Origin: a virus
DNA: 53,628 bases
Reading direction: 5' to 3' (one strand)
Virus record (IMG/VR): IMGVR_UViG_3300022200_000063
Location: 1 to 53,628 of that record
The translations under genes were made by a program, and so were the position numbers. The notes below the pieces were generated by a model, which was not told the origin of the DNA, ran no database searches, and was given only the letters and a program-made list of their open reading frames with translations. Positions within the stretch are counted from its first letter, which is position 1; the number at the start of each line of letters is the position of its first letter. Shown one piece after another: positions 1 through 7,693 of this stretch.

Positions 1-397
1 ATTATATAAATTCTGTTACAGGAAGAATTCATACTAATTATACTCAGATTATGAATACAGGCAGGCTTTCTTCAGGACAAAAAGGAATTCCTAAAAAAGG
101 GATAAAACAACTTCCTAATATGCAGAATGTTCCTTCAGATGATAGAACTCGTCATTGTTTTGTGGCAGATAAGGGGAATACTCTTATTGTAGCAGATTAT
201 TCTGGACAGGAGCAAATTGTTTTAGCTAATAAATCTCAAGATAAAGATATCATAAGATTTTATCGAGACGGTTTAGGTGATATGCATAGTTTTGTTGCTT
301 CTAAGATCTATCCTGAATTAGCAGAACTTTCTTTAGATGAAATTAAAAATAATCATAGTAAAAAAAGACAGATTGCTAAGTCAGCAGGTTTTGCCAT
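1..397 (+). CDS. DNA polymerase family A, exon 1 (5' end outside window)
   Basis: Replicative DNA polymerase of the Pol I fold. The frame is already open at base 3, before the ATG at 51, and reads a typical palm/fingers sequence (RIHTNYTQ, then TGRLSS), so the gene begins left of the window. Motif A is visible as VADYSGQEQIVLA, with the metal-binding Asp codon at 195-197. The fingers O-helix begins with R-Q-I-A-K-S-A-G-F, matching the R-x3-K-x3-F spacing of Pol I. The frame hits a stop at 402-404, but the missing part of the helix (N-Y-G-G-Q-G) resumes at 1285, after a group I intron. Joining base 397 to 1284 restores AT|A (Ile) and keeps the frame. Visible coding in both exons totals about 339 residues. 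The exonuclease region, if any, is not in view. Confidence 0.93.
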
Positions 398-1283
398 AAA
401 CTAAACCTAGAAATTTTTGTATATTTGCTATAAACTTATGTTTATGGGAAATAGTAATAGTGGATTAAAACCTTTTAAATCTCCTTTTAAAATTGGAGAA
501 GAAGAGTCTGAATATTGGCTTGGTTATTTATGTGCTGATGGGAATATTCAATATTCTAAAAAGTACAGAATATATAAAGTTTCATTATTTAGTAAAGACA
601 AAGAAATCATAGATAAATTTATACAATTTATAGGACCTCGTTGTAGATACCATAAAAGAAAACAAAACGGTATTCATGAAGCTTACATATTTTCTAGAGA
701 TTTGTGTGAAGAACTAATAAATAAATATAATATAGTTCCCAAAAAATCTCTTATTTTAAACCCAAATCTTCCTCAAAATAATCATGTTATACGTGGGTAT
801 TTTGATGGAGATGGGAGTATAAGAAAAAATAAAAAAGAATGTAAGTTGACAACAGGTTCTGAAAAATTTAAAAATTTTATTTGTGATTATCTTGATTGGT
901 TAGGAATTTATTATGTGATTCGTAAAAAAGGAAATGCATTTGATATTTGTTTAGAACGCAAAAAAGAATGTATAGACTTTCTTACTATTTTATATAAAGA
1001 TTCTAAAATCCATTTAAAACGAAAGTTTGAACAATTTGTGGCACTAACTAGTGATAGTTAGTTAAAAATCGGATGAATTGCTGGAAAGCTAAGTTTTGTT
1101 ATAAAAACAATCAATAAGTATGACAAAATATGCCAATCAGCAGCCAAGCCTAATAAGCGTATTAGGAAGGTTCAGAGACTACATGGTGTAACACGATCTT
1201 GTTACGTAATACATGAATAGCGTCCGACATCTCAAAGAGATGATGATATAGTCCATGCCTTTACGAAAGTATTGGATAACATG
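398..1283 (+). other. Group I self-splicing intron in the DNA polymerase gene
   Basis: An 886-nt insertion that splits the polymerase O-helix codon for Ile. The 3' part holds the four conserved group I core elements in order: P AATTGCTGGAAA (1076-1087), Q AATCAGCAGC (1135-1144), R GTTCAGAGACTACATG (1170-1185) and S ATGATATAGTCC (1243-1254). The R GACTA and S TAGTC segments can pair to form P7. Boundaries were chosen so that exon 1 ends in T (397), the intron ends in G (1283) and the reading frame is restored. These are the group I rules. A P1 guide helix is less clear: bases 444-451 can pair with the end of exon 1 with one mismatch, but without the usual G-U at the splice site. The core resembles the phage subgroup IA introns of T4 td type. 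Confidence 0.9.
438..1061 (+). CDS. Intron-encoded LAGLIDADG homing endonuclease
   Basis: Lies wholly inside the group I intron, upstream of its catalytic core. Two LAGLIDADG-type helices are present: YWLGYLCADGNI near the N-terminus and VIRGYFDGDGSI about 90 residues later. Each ends in the acidic residue that binds the catalytic metal (ADG and GDG). Two motifs in one chain of about 207 residues indicate a monomeric, pseudo-dimeric nuclease that cuts intron-less polymerase alleles so that the intron is copied in. The open frame extends back to a TTG at 417, but ATG 438 (or ATG 444, also in frame) is the more likely start. No Shine-Dalgarno sequence is visible. Phage DNA polymerase introns more often carry HNH or GIY-YIG enzymes. 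Some LAGLIDADG proteins also act as maturases, which cannot be judged here. Confidence 0.88.
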   Translation: MFMGNSNSGLKPFKSPFKIGEEESEYWLGYLCADGNIQYSKKYRIYKVSLFSKDKEIIDKFIQFIGPRCRYHKRKQNGIHEAYIFSRDLCEELINKYNIVPKKSLILNPNLPQNNHVIRGYFDGDGSIRKNKKECKLTTGSEKFKNFICDYLDWLGIYYVIRKKGNAFDICLERKKECIDFLTILYKDSKIHLKRKFEQFVALTSDS

Positions 1284-1908
1284 AAATTATGGAGGACAGG
1301 GAATAACTATTGCACAAAATCTAAATATTAGTTTAGAAGAAGGAGAAAAGGTATATCAAGCCTATTTTAAAGCTTTTCCTGGATTAGCTAATCATTTTTC
1401 TAAAGAGAAGAAAAAAGCTTTAGAGTTGGGGTATATAGAATTCAATAATGTTAGTAAAAGAAAATGTTTTGTAGAAGATTTTGAAACTTATAAAAAACTT
1501 CAAAAAGAGCTTTATGATACTCCTGGTTTTTGGGAAACTTATAAAAAAGAAAAAGCTTTAAATAGTGATTTCTTTAAAAATGAATTAGGACCTAAAGTAA
1601 GGCAATTTTTCATCATTAAAGGTAATATAGAAAGAACTTCTTTAAATTATCCAATTCAAGGAACTTCAGCAGATATTACTAAACTTGCTGGAATTTATAT
1701 GTTTAGAATTTTAGTAGAACAAAAGCTTTTATTTAAAGTATTAATGCCTAATGTAGTTCACGATGAACTACATTTAGAATGCCCAAAAGAACTTTCTGGG
1801 ATAATGGCTTCTAAACTTAAAGAGTCTATGGAAAAAGCAGGAGATGTTTTTTGCAAGATTGTAAAGTTAAAAGCAGAGCCTTGTATAACAGATTATTGGG
1901 CACATTAA
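1284..1908 (+). CDS. DNA polymerase family A, exon 2 (C-terminal)
   Basis: Continues the polymerase after splicing. The first full codons read N-Y-G-G-Q-G, supplying the conserved O-helix Tyr and the turn after it, followed by an acidic helical segment and NYPIQGTSADI (the usual N-x-P-I-Q-G-x-A/S-A-D motif). Motif C is VVHDELHLEC, with the catalytic His-Asp-Glu codons at 1759-1767. The chain ends TDYWAH and a TAA stop, the normal position for a family A C-terminus. An ATG at 1426 is only an internal Met. All polymerase catalytic residues that fall in the window are intact, so the gene should be functional once spliced. Confidence 0.93.
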
Positions 1909-1917
1909 AATTAAATT

Positions 1918-2172
1918 ATGGGATTAAAGTATAACGGTGATTTTGATACTATAAAAACAATAAAGGAGTTGAAGCGTCAAGTATGTATTAATGCTTTATG
2001 CTTCACTCCTTCTATTAAAAAAGCTGCTGAAGAAGTTGGTATAACTGAAAGAGGAATGCATGATTTTTTAATAGAAAATAATTTAAATCATTTTTTAATT
2101 AAAAAAATGAGAAAAGAGTTTAAGAATTCTAAAATCAAAGTAAAACTTAGAAAAAATGCTACAGAAAATTAA
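1918..2172 (+). CDS. Small helix-turn-helix protein
   Basis: An 84-residue basic protein starting nine bases after the polymerase stop (TAA then AATTAAATT ATG). The middle region S-I-K-K-A-A-E-E-V-G-I-T-E-R-G-M-H-D-F-L reads as a Fis-type helix-turn-helix: an Ala-Ala pair in the first helix, the Gly of the turn, then a recognition helix. The C-terminus is Lys/Arg rich and could add contacts to DNA. Position between polymerase and other replication genes suggests a regulator or replication accessory protein. No specific family is recognised, and the target is unknown. Confidence 0.6.
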   Translation: MGLKYNGDFDTIKTIKELKRQVCINALCFTPSIKKAAEEVGITERGMHDFLIENNLNHFLIKKMRKEFKNSKIKVKLRKNATEN

Positions 2173-2216
2173 AAATTTTATATTTCTATTATTAGTTCAT
2201 TTATTATTTAAAAATT

Positions 2217-2624
2217 ATGAGTAAAGGATATATTATAAAAAAAGTAGATAAGAATTTTAAATCTACTGTAATAATTAATCAAAAAATCTATACTTGTCAA
2301 AATATGGCAATCTTAGAATGTGGTCTGCTAAATGATAGTGAAGATCAAGAAAATATTTATTATTATTTAGACACTGTATCACTTGAAGAAGAAATTAGCC
2401 GAACTGAAAATTTTGAGTTTGATTTACATGGAGTTTATTATTTAGCAGGAGACGGTAGTAAACCTTATTCTTTTGATGTAAAAGCAGTTAATAGGGGAGG
2501 AGAGTGGAATATTTCAAGTATCAATTATAAAGGAAGTGATATAGAAGATTTGGACTTTTCAAAAGAATTTAAAAATGCTTTAAAAAATACTGCTGTAGAT
2601 TATATGATTAGTAAATATGAATAA
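2217..2624 (+). CDS. Hypothetical protein, 135 residues
   Basis: Not recognised. An acidic, probably alpha/beta protein with no membrane segment or signal peptide. Residues 1-50 look like beta strands, and the middle holds a Tyr-rich stretch (ENIYYYLD). It begins after a 44-nt AT-rich gap with the context AAAAATT ATG, the start pattern seen at several genes in this block. It ends two bases before the start of the DnaA-like gene, which suggests co-translation with it. Real coding is supported by the tight packing and ordinary codon use. Confidence 0.6.
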   Translation: MSKGYIIKKVDKNFKSTVIINQKIYTCQNMAILECGLLNDSEDQENIYYYLDTVSLEEEISRTENFEFDLHGVYYLAGDGSKPYSFDVKAVNRGGEWNISSINYKGSDIEDLDFSKEFKNALKNTAVDYMISKYE

Positions 2625-2626
2625 AT

Positions 2627-3106
2627 ATGCAAGAAAAAATATATGATGACGGTGATATTATCAGGTATTATAAAAATGTATTTAGTAAAGAAAAGAGGAG
2701 CAGGAAAAGAAAATATATAGATCCTAGAGATTATATGATTGCTTTATTGCATTATAAATTTGGCTATACTGAAGAGATAATTGCTTCTATTTTTGGTCCT
2801 ATAGACAGATCTACTATTAATCATGCTAAAAGGAATCCTTATTATGCTTTGATTTATAATGATGCTACATTTTTAAAAAATACTAAAGAAGTACAAGAGA
2901 AATTTCCTTATGTATTTCCAGAACCCTCTTTAGTAAAAGGATATCCAGGAAGAAAATACGCAATTGCTGTAAAACTTACTCCAAGAGATTACGATATATT
3001 AAAGACAATAGCGAGTGCTAGAGGACAAAGAATAGATGATACTGCTAGAAGACTGCTCTTAAAGCAGATCAGATTATTTGAATTACAATATTTAAAAGAT
3101 GGATAG
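2627..3106 (+). CDS. DnaA domain IV-like DNA-binding protein with C-terminal ribbon-helix-helix-like segment
   Basis: Residues about 30-69 resemble the DnaA C-terminal DNA-binding domain: a helix with Y-M-I-A-L-L-H, a second helix E-I-I-A-S-I-F-G, then DRSTINHAKR (60-69), which matches the DnaA signature D-H-T/S-T-V-x-H-A. In DnaA this signature binds DnaA boxes at origins. The AAA+ part of DnaA is absent. A second region (about 106-150, KYAIAVKLTPRDYDILKTIA) looks like an Arc/CopG-type strand-helix-helix. A phage origin-binding or transcription factor with two DNA-binding modules is a reasonable inference. Its last bases overlap the start of the SF2 helicase gene by 8 nt, consistent with a shared replication role. 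The function is not proven. Confidence 0.62.
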   Translation: MQEKIYDDGDIIRYYKNVFSKEKRSRKRKYIDPRDYMIALLHYKFGYTEEIIASIFGPIDRSTINHAKRNPYYALIYNDATFLKNTKEVQEKFPYVFPEPSLVKGYPGRKYAIAVKLTPRDYDILKTIASARGQRIDDTARRLLLKQIRLFELQYLKDG

Positions 3107-4262
3107 AAATGAAAGACAAAAAATAGGATTAAATAAATGGCAAAATTATAATTATCAAGGAATAGCTTGTTATCCAACAGGTTTTGGTAAGACTTACACA
3201 GCAATTCGAGCTATTAAAGGAATGATTAAAAAGAAAAATATAAAAACTGTAGAAGTTATTGTTCCTACAATAGAGTTAAAGCATCAATGGTTATCAGAAT
3301 TAAAACTTCATAAAATTAATATTGCTACTGTAACAGTTATTAATACTGCCATTAAATACCAAAGAGATGTAGATTTCCTAGTTCTAGACGAAATTCACAG
3401 ATATGCTGCTGAAACATTTAAAGAAATATTCAGTGTAAGTGGATATAAATATATTTTAGGACTAACTGCTACTTTAGAAAGAGAAGATGGTCTTCATGAG
3501 ATTATTCTTAAATATTTAGATATTTTTGATGTTATTACTGTAGCAGAAGCTCTGAAAAATAAATGGATTTCTGAGTATAAGATTTATAATATAGCAATTC
3601 CTTTATCAAATGAAGAAGCAGTTGCTTATAAAAAATCTGATAATAGTTTTAAATATTTTGCTTCTCAGTTGGGATACGGAGGAATAGGAAAAGCTCAAGA
3701 ATGGATGAGTTCTGGGGATTCTGTTAAAGCAGGTAAAGCTGCTGCTTACTATAATTCTATGAGGACTCGAAAAAAAATCTGCTTAAATAATAGTAATAAA
3801 ATAGAAGCTGTTAGTAAAATAGTTGAATTATTTCCTGATAGGAATGGACTCATTTTTAGTGCTACTACTGAATTTGCAGAAAAACTTCAAGAAAAACTCG
3901 GAGATATCTCTATGACTTTTCATAGTAAGCTTACTAAAAAAGACCAAGAAAATGTCATTAAAAGGTTTAAAGACAAAAGAACTAAAGTTCGAATTTTAAG
4001 TTCTGTGAAAGCTTTAAATGAAGGGTTTAATGTACCTGATGCTTCTATCGGAATTATTGCTGGAAGTAACTCAACTAAAAGAACTTTTATCCAACAATTG
4101 GGAAGAGTAGTGAGGTATCAAAAAGATAAAATCGCTATCTTTATAAATCTATATTCTCCTGATACTCAGGAAGAAAGTTGGTTAAAAAACAGGTTAGAAG
4201 GAATTGATAAGTCCACTATTTATAATGTGACTTTATCTGAATTTATTAATCAATACAAATAA
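3099..4262 (+). CDS. SF2 DNA/RNA helicase (XPB/UvsW-like)
   Basis: ATP-dependent translocase or helicase of superfamily 2, 387 residues. Motif I (Walker A) is PTGFGKT at 26-32, motif II is DEIH at 97-100, motif III is TAT at 123-125 and motif VI is QQLGRVVRY from 332. The second RecA domain has a clear strand with L-I-F-S-A-T-T. The arrangement resembles short type III restriction/XPB-like helicases such as T4 UvsW, which remodel branched DNA and control origin R-loops. That role is inferred by analogy only. The start overlaps the preceding gene by 8 nt, and the next gene follows after four bases. No nuclease domain is attached. Confidence 0.88.
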   Translation: MDRNERQKIGLNKWQNYNYQGIACYPTGFGKTYTAIRAIKGMIKKKNIKTVEVIVPTIELKHQWLSELKLHKINIATVTVINTAIKYQRDVDFLVLDEIHRYAAETFKEIFSVSGYKYILGLTATLEREDGLHEIILKYLDIFDVITVAEALKNKWISEYKIYNIAIPLSNEEAVAYKKSDNSFKYFASQLGYGGIGKAQEWMSSGDSVKAGKAAAYYNSMRTRKKICLNNSNKIEAVSKIVELFPDRNGLIFSATTEFAEKLQEKLGDISMTFHSKLTKKDQENVIKRFKDKRTKVRILSSVKALNEGFNVPDASIGIIAGSNSTKRTFIQQLGRVVRYQKDKIAIFINLYSPDTQEESWLKNRLEGIDKSTIYNVTLSEFINQYK

Positions 4263-4266
4263 AATT

Positions 4267-4920
4267 ATGGTAATAGGAATTAGTGGGAAATTAGGCTCAG
4301 GTAAAGATACTATGGGCCTAATTATCCAAGCTCTTATGGAGAAAAATTTAGTACATTCTGAAATAGTAGATATAGCCATGGGAAAACTCGTTCTTCCCAA
4401 GTCTGATTGGGAAATTAAAAAAATGGCGGGTAAACTTAAAGAAATAACTTCTATCATTCTTGGAGTACCCGTTGAGAAGTTCGAAGACAGAAATTTCAAA
4501 GAATCATATCTTCCTGAAATTTGGAATTATGTAGATAAAAATGGTTTTAAAAAACAAATGACTGTTCGAGAATTTTTCCAAAGATTGGGAACTGATGCTA
4601 TGAGAAATGGACTACATGAAAATGTTTGGGCTAATGCTTTTTGGGTTGATTATGTAGACCAAAAACCAGACGATAGATTTTCTAATATAGAATATCCCAA
4701 TTGGATAATTACAGATGTTAGATTTCTTAATGAAGCAGAGTCTGTTATAAATCATGGAGGTATTCTTATTCGTGTGAACAGAGGGGGAGATACAGGAAAC
4801 CATCCTTCAGAAACAGGCCTTGATGATTGGGAATTCGAATATATTATTGATAATAATGGAACTATCAGTGATCTGATAAAAGAAGTAGAAAAAATATTAA
4901 TTCAAGAACAAATATTATGA
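4267..4920 (+). CDS. Deoxynucleoside monophosphate kinase
   Basis: Phosphorylates dNMPs for phage DNA synthesis. The N-terminus is a P-loop, GISGKLGSGKDT (residues 4-15), and the later W-I-I-T-D-V-R-F-N-E-A motif is the strand and loop typical of phage dNMP kinases (T4 gene 1-like). The C-terminal N-R-G-G-D-x-x-x-H-P-S-E region matches the family lid and base-binding part. Length (217) fits. It starts four bases after the helicase stop and overlaps the following small gene by ATGA, so the genes are likely co-translated. Specificity for particular dNMPs cannot be read from the sequence. Confidence 0.82.
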   Translation: MVIGISGKLGSGKDTMGLIIQALMEKNLVHSEIVDIAMGKLVLPKSDWEIKKMAGKLKEITSIILGVPVEKFEDRNFKESYLPEIWNYVDKNGFKKQMTVREFFQRLGTDAMRNGLHENVWANAFWVDYVDQKPDDRFSNIEYPNWIITDVRFLNEAESVINHGGILIRVNRGGDTGNHPSETGLDDWEFEYIIDNNGTISDLIKEVEKILIQEQIL

Positions 4921-5114
4921 GTAAAGTAATTAAAGATAAAGCTACGGAATCTGCTTTAAAATGTTGTCTAGATGCTATTTATACTGATTTATTAATGCTA
5001 CAAGATGGTTCTTGGGAACCAGACGAATCTAGTATTGAAGCTTCTATTAACACAGTCGACACTATTGGTAATATATTAGGTATTAGAATAAAAGATATGA
5101 GAGATGAAAATTGA
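4917..5114 (+). CDS. Hypothetical small acidic protein, 65 residues
   Basis: Not recognised. A short, probably all-helical, acidic protein. It overlaps the kinase gene by the four bases ATGA and the next gene by 11 nt, the pattern of translationally coupled phage genes. No motif or membrane segment is visible. Confidence 0.6.
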   Translation: MSKVIKDKATESALKCCLDAIYTDLLMLQDGSWEPDESSIEASINTVDTIGNILGIRIKDMRDEN

Positions 5115-5673
5115 AATAGATTTAAACGCTTGTGTTCGCTATAATGTAACTCCTGATGAATATTGTTTGCTCTATTTACTTTATCATAAAGATTTTGAAC
5201 GTATTGAAAAAGTATTTGGAAAATCAGAAGCTGTTATTATTAGAAACAGAATACAAATAATGAATCCTAAATTTATTTTAAATAAAGAAAGAGTGCCATT
5301 CAAACAAACTATTTTAAGTAATAAAAATGTCTGTAAACTTTTGAATATCAGAGAAGATGAAATTCGATTTATAGAATTTTATAATCTTTATCCAGTTAGA
5401 GTAGGCTCTAGAGTTCTCAGAGCTGCTGATGTTGATACTGTTATAGGTAAAAAACACGAAGCCAAATATCTCAAAAAAGTAAAAACTAAAGAACAACACG
5501 AAGAGGCTAAAAAAGCAATTATTGTGTTTGTAGCGAAACAAAAACAAACAGGAAAGTTAGCCTTTTTACCAGCTATGGAGACAGTCCTTAATAATGCTAT
5601 GTGGGAATCTTGGAAAAGTTTAATAGATACATCAGGAACAGAGCAGAAAGAGTGGAATGAAGAAAGTATTTAA
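5104..5673 (+). CDS. Hypothetical protein upstream of the DnaB-like helicase
   Basis: Not recognised by family. 189 residues. The N-terminus (I-D-L-N-A-C-V-R-Y-N-V-T-P-D-E-Y-C-L-L-Y) has the look of a small winged-helix or HTH fold, and the centre is Lys-rich. It sits directly before the replicative helicase gene with a 3-nt gap (TAA ATT ATG), so a helicase loader or replisome accessory protein is a context-based guess. No ATPase motif is present, which argues against a DnaC-type loader. Confidence 0.6.
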   Translation: MKIEIDLNACVRYNVTPDEYCLLYLLYHKDFERIEKVFGKSEAVIIRNRIQIMNPKFILNKERVPFKQTILSNKNVCKLLNIREDEIRFIEFYNLYPVRVGSRVLRAADVDTVIGKKHEAKYLKKVKTKEQHEEAKKAIIVFVAKQKQTGKLAFLPAMETVLNNAMWESWKSLIDTSGTEQKEWNEESI

Positions 5674-5676
5674 ATT

Positions 5677-6756
5677 ATGGGAAAAGCAAAATATTGGGAT
5701 AGACTCAAAGAGCAAATAGAAAGAGGAAAGAAAGGTTTAAATACTGGAATTCCTTTCGGAGGATTTACTACTCTTAGTAATCATATTAAAAATATACAAC
5801 AGGCAAGATATGATTTTATATTCGCTGGTACCTCTGTTGGTAAAACAGCTTTTGTTAACTCTACTTATGTTTTTGGAGCTATTAATTTTTTAGAAGCACA
5901 TCCTAATTATATTCATAAACTTGAAGTTATCTATTATTCATTAGAGCTTACTCCAGAAGAACAAATTGCAAAACATATTGCTAAATTAATTTGGGAAGAA
6001 CACGGTATATTAACTGATGTAGACGAAATGCTAAGTGTTGGTAATACTGAAATACCTCCTGAAGTAGATGCTTTAATTGATAATTACAAAGAACAATTAG
6101 AAGCTATACAAGATAAGTACATTTATTTCAAAACTTCTTTAAGTCCAAAATCTTTATTTAGAGATTTGGTTAATTACGCAGAAAAACGAGGAAAAGTGAT
6201 AAGAGATGCCGAGGGGAATATTTTAGATTATATCCCCAATGATCCAACTCTTATCACTTTAATTGTTATTGATCATATTGGATTAATTAATTATAAAGAT
6301 TATAAAACTAAAAAAGAGGCTATTGATATGGCTTCTAGGCATTTAGTATTTTTTAGAAATATGTGTCGATTTAGTCCTGTAGTAATTTCTCAAATGAATA
6401 GAGGATCAGAACAAATGGACAGAAGAGAAGAAGATAATTGGCAGCCTTTATTAAGTGATATTAAAGATTCTGGTAATACTGCAGAAGACGCTAATACCGT
6501 TATAGCAATAGCTAGTCCTTTTTATTATGGAGTACAAACCTGTTTAGGATTTGATATTACAAAATATAAAGACAGATACAGACTAGTAAAGATTCTTAAA
6601 AATCGTAATGGTAAAAGAAACTTACTTGCTAGTTTTTTATTTATTGGTGAAATAGGTGCTTACTATCAATTACCATCAGCAGAAGAACTTGGTGGCAGAA
6701 GGCCTGAAGAACTAGATAAAGTGATGAAATATTATGCAAGTAAAAAAGAAGAGTAA
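5677..6756 (+). CDS. Replicative DNA helicase, DnaB-like
   Basis: RecA-fold hexameric helicase that unwinds the phage replication fork. Walker A is AGTSVGKT at 50-57, with Lys56. Walker B is L-I-V-I-D-H-I-G with Asp199, and motif H3 ends in S-Q-M-N-R (Gln239). H4 is D-I-K-D-S-G-N-T-A-E-D-A-N, and the arginine-finger region is KNRNGKR (Arg310). At 359 residues it matches the ATPase domain without the DnaB N-terminal collar, as in many phage enzymes. The insertion at about 110-190 is longer than in cellular DnaB. With the primase, polymerase and SSB-like protein in the same block, the window supplies almost a complete replisome. Confidence 0.88.
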   Translation: MGKAKYWDRLKEQIERGKKGLNTGIPFGGFTTLSNHIKNIQQARYDFIFAGTSVGKTAFVNSTYVFGAINFLEAHPNYIHKLEVIYYSLELTPEEQIAKHIAKLIWEEHGILTDVDEMLSVGNTEIPPEVDALIDNYKEQLEAIQDKYIYFKTSLSPKSLFRDLVNYAEKRGKVIRDAEGNILDYIPNDPTLITLIVIDHIGLINYKDYKTKKEAIDMASRHLVFFRNMCRFSPVVISQMNRGSEQMDRREEDNWQPLLSDIKDSGNTAEDANTVIAIASPFYYGVQTCLGFDITKYKDRYRLVKILKNRNGKRNLLASFLFIGEIGAYYQLPSAEELGGRRPEELDKVMKYYASKKEE

Positions 6757-6931
6757 AGCATTACTTGAAGCAGAGTTATCTTATGCTCAGAGAATGAGGT
6801 CTTTAGCTGTAGCTAATAATTGGGACTATGATGCTAATGAATGGGATCTAGAAATCAAAGAATTAAAAAAATGTTTAGAGAAATACAATGATAGTAAAAA
6901 CAATAATAGGGAATCTACTAGAGGAATATGA
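6734..6931 (+). CDS. Hypothetical small helical protein, 65 residues
   Basis: Not recognised. Predicted to be mostly helical (L-L-E-A-E-L-S-Y-A-Q-R-M-R-S-L-A) with many charged residues. It overlaps the helicase gene by 23 nt and the macro-domain gene by 44 nt. It fills the 131 bases between them, which would otherwise be empty in a densely packed block, and this is the main support for it being real. Confidence 0.5.
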   Translation: MQVKKKSKALLEAELSYAQRMRSLAVANNWDYDANEWDLEIKELKKCLEKYNDSKNNNRESTRGI

Positions 6932-7403
6932 AAAAGGAAATATAGATGTTATGGTACATGGCTGTAATTGTTTCCATACTATGGGAGCAGGAATAGCAGG
7001 TCAAATAGCTGGTAAATATCCTGAAGTATTTGAAGCAGATAAAACTACAAAATTTGGTGATTTCAAGAAATTAGGAACTTATACTGGGCATCAGTACGAG
7101 TTTAAAAAAGGTAAAATGATACTTAATTTATATACTCAATTTAAACCAGGGGCTAATTTTGAATATACTGCTTTAATAAAAGTTCTTAAAACTCTTAATA
7201 GAGATTTTAAGAATAAAGGTTTAATCTTTGGATTTCCTGAAATAGGTTGTGGTATAGGAGGCGGAGACTGGTATTTTGTAGAAAAACTAATTCAGAGGTA
7301 TACCACTAATTTAAAAATAATAGTAGTAAAGTATGATCACGGAATTAAAAATGTGGGTACAACAAGAGCTCGTTTTGAATCCGAAATACAGGGACTCGAA
7401 TGA
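6888..7403 (+). CDS. Macro-domain protein (ADP-ribose binding/hydrolase)
   Basis: A single macro domain of 171 residues. Diagnostic parts are D-V-M-V-H-G-C-N-C-F-H-T-M-G-A-G-I-A (20-37), the adenine and distal-ribose binding loop, and F-P-E-I-G-C-G-I-G-G-G-D-W, the phosphate-binding loop near residue 120. The MGAGIA form resembles the Poa1p/ALC1-type subgroup, which acts on ADP-ribose-1''-phosphate or removes ADP-ribose from macromolecules. In a phage it could clear ADP-ribose marks placed by host toxins such as DarT, or salvage NAD-derived metabolites. This is inference. The start at 6888 gives the usual first beta strand (MIVKTIIGNLL). The end overlaps the next frame. Confidence 0.83.
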   Translation: MIVKTIIGNLLEEYEKGNIDVMVHGCNCFHTMGAGIAGQIAGKYPEVFEADKTTKFGDFKKLGTYTGHQYEFKKGKMILNLYTQFKPGANFEYTALIKVLKTLNRDFKNKGLIFGFPEIGCGIGGGDWYFVEKLIQRYTTNLKIIVVKYDHGIKNVGTTRARFESEIQGLE

Positions 7404-7629
7404 AAAACTGTATTTTAAATATTTAAAAAGTATAGGATATGATACTTCTAAATCTGTTAAAGATTTTTTAAAAGATATGGAAAACAGAGAGATAAAGTAT
7501 ATAGATTCTATAGCAAGAGCTTCTCGTTTAGTGCAAGAAGAAAATCCACATTTACGTGGTAAAATGTGGAAGAAAAGAAAAGTAAAAAGTGTTGATGTTA
7601 AACACGAAATAATCGCGGAAAAACGCTGA
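7351..7629 (+). CDS. Hypothetical small basic protein
   Basis: Not assigned to a family. About 92 residues if started at ATG 7351; an upstream in-frame ATG at 7333 is less likely. The C-terminal half (S-I-A-R-A-S-R-L-V-Q-E-E-N-P-H-L-R-G-K) is a short Arg-rich pattern often seen in small phage proteins of unknown role. It overlaps the macro-domain gene by 53 nt. It may bind nucleic acid, given its basic charge. Confidence 0.5.
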   Translation: MWVQQELVLNPKYRDSNEKLYFKYLKSIGYDTSKSVKDFLKDMENREIKYIDSIARASRLVQEENPHLRGKMWKKRKVKSVDVKHEIIAEKR

Positions 7630-7693
7630 TAAATGCAGGTTTTTTCGTATCTTTAATAAGAGGTTAAATCAATCAAAAAACAATTAATTTATT
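7630..7693 (+). other. Intergenic leader before the Sak4-like ATPase gene
   Basis: 64 AT-rich bases with a T6 tract (GGTTTTTTCG) and a run of A just before ATTTATTATG. A weak TATCTTTA box could be a Bacteroidota -7 element, but no matching TTTG upstream element is convincing. No stable hairpin was found. Confidence 0.3.

Noticed and set aside
51-404. A short independent gene starting at ATG 51
   Set aside because: The frame is open to the left window edge with polymerase sequence, and it continues after the intron; 51 is an internal Met codon and 404 is an intron stop.
417-437. TTG at 417 as the start of the homing endonuclease
   Set aside because: ATG codons at 438 and 444 in the same frame are more likely, and the bases before 438 are close to the splice site needed for the intron fold.
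2989-3204. Antisense open frame across the DnaA-like/helicase junction
   Set aside because: It lies opposite two well-supported genes and its product is low-complexity Phe/Tyr/Leu sequence expected from the complement of AT-rich coding DNA.
7600-7660. A terminator or promoter in the gap before the Sak4-like gene
   Set aside because: Only 3-bp stems next to the T6 tract and no paired -33/-7 elements were found.
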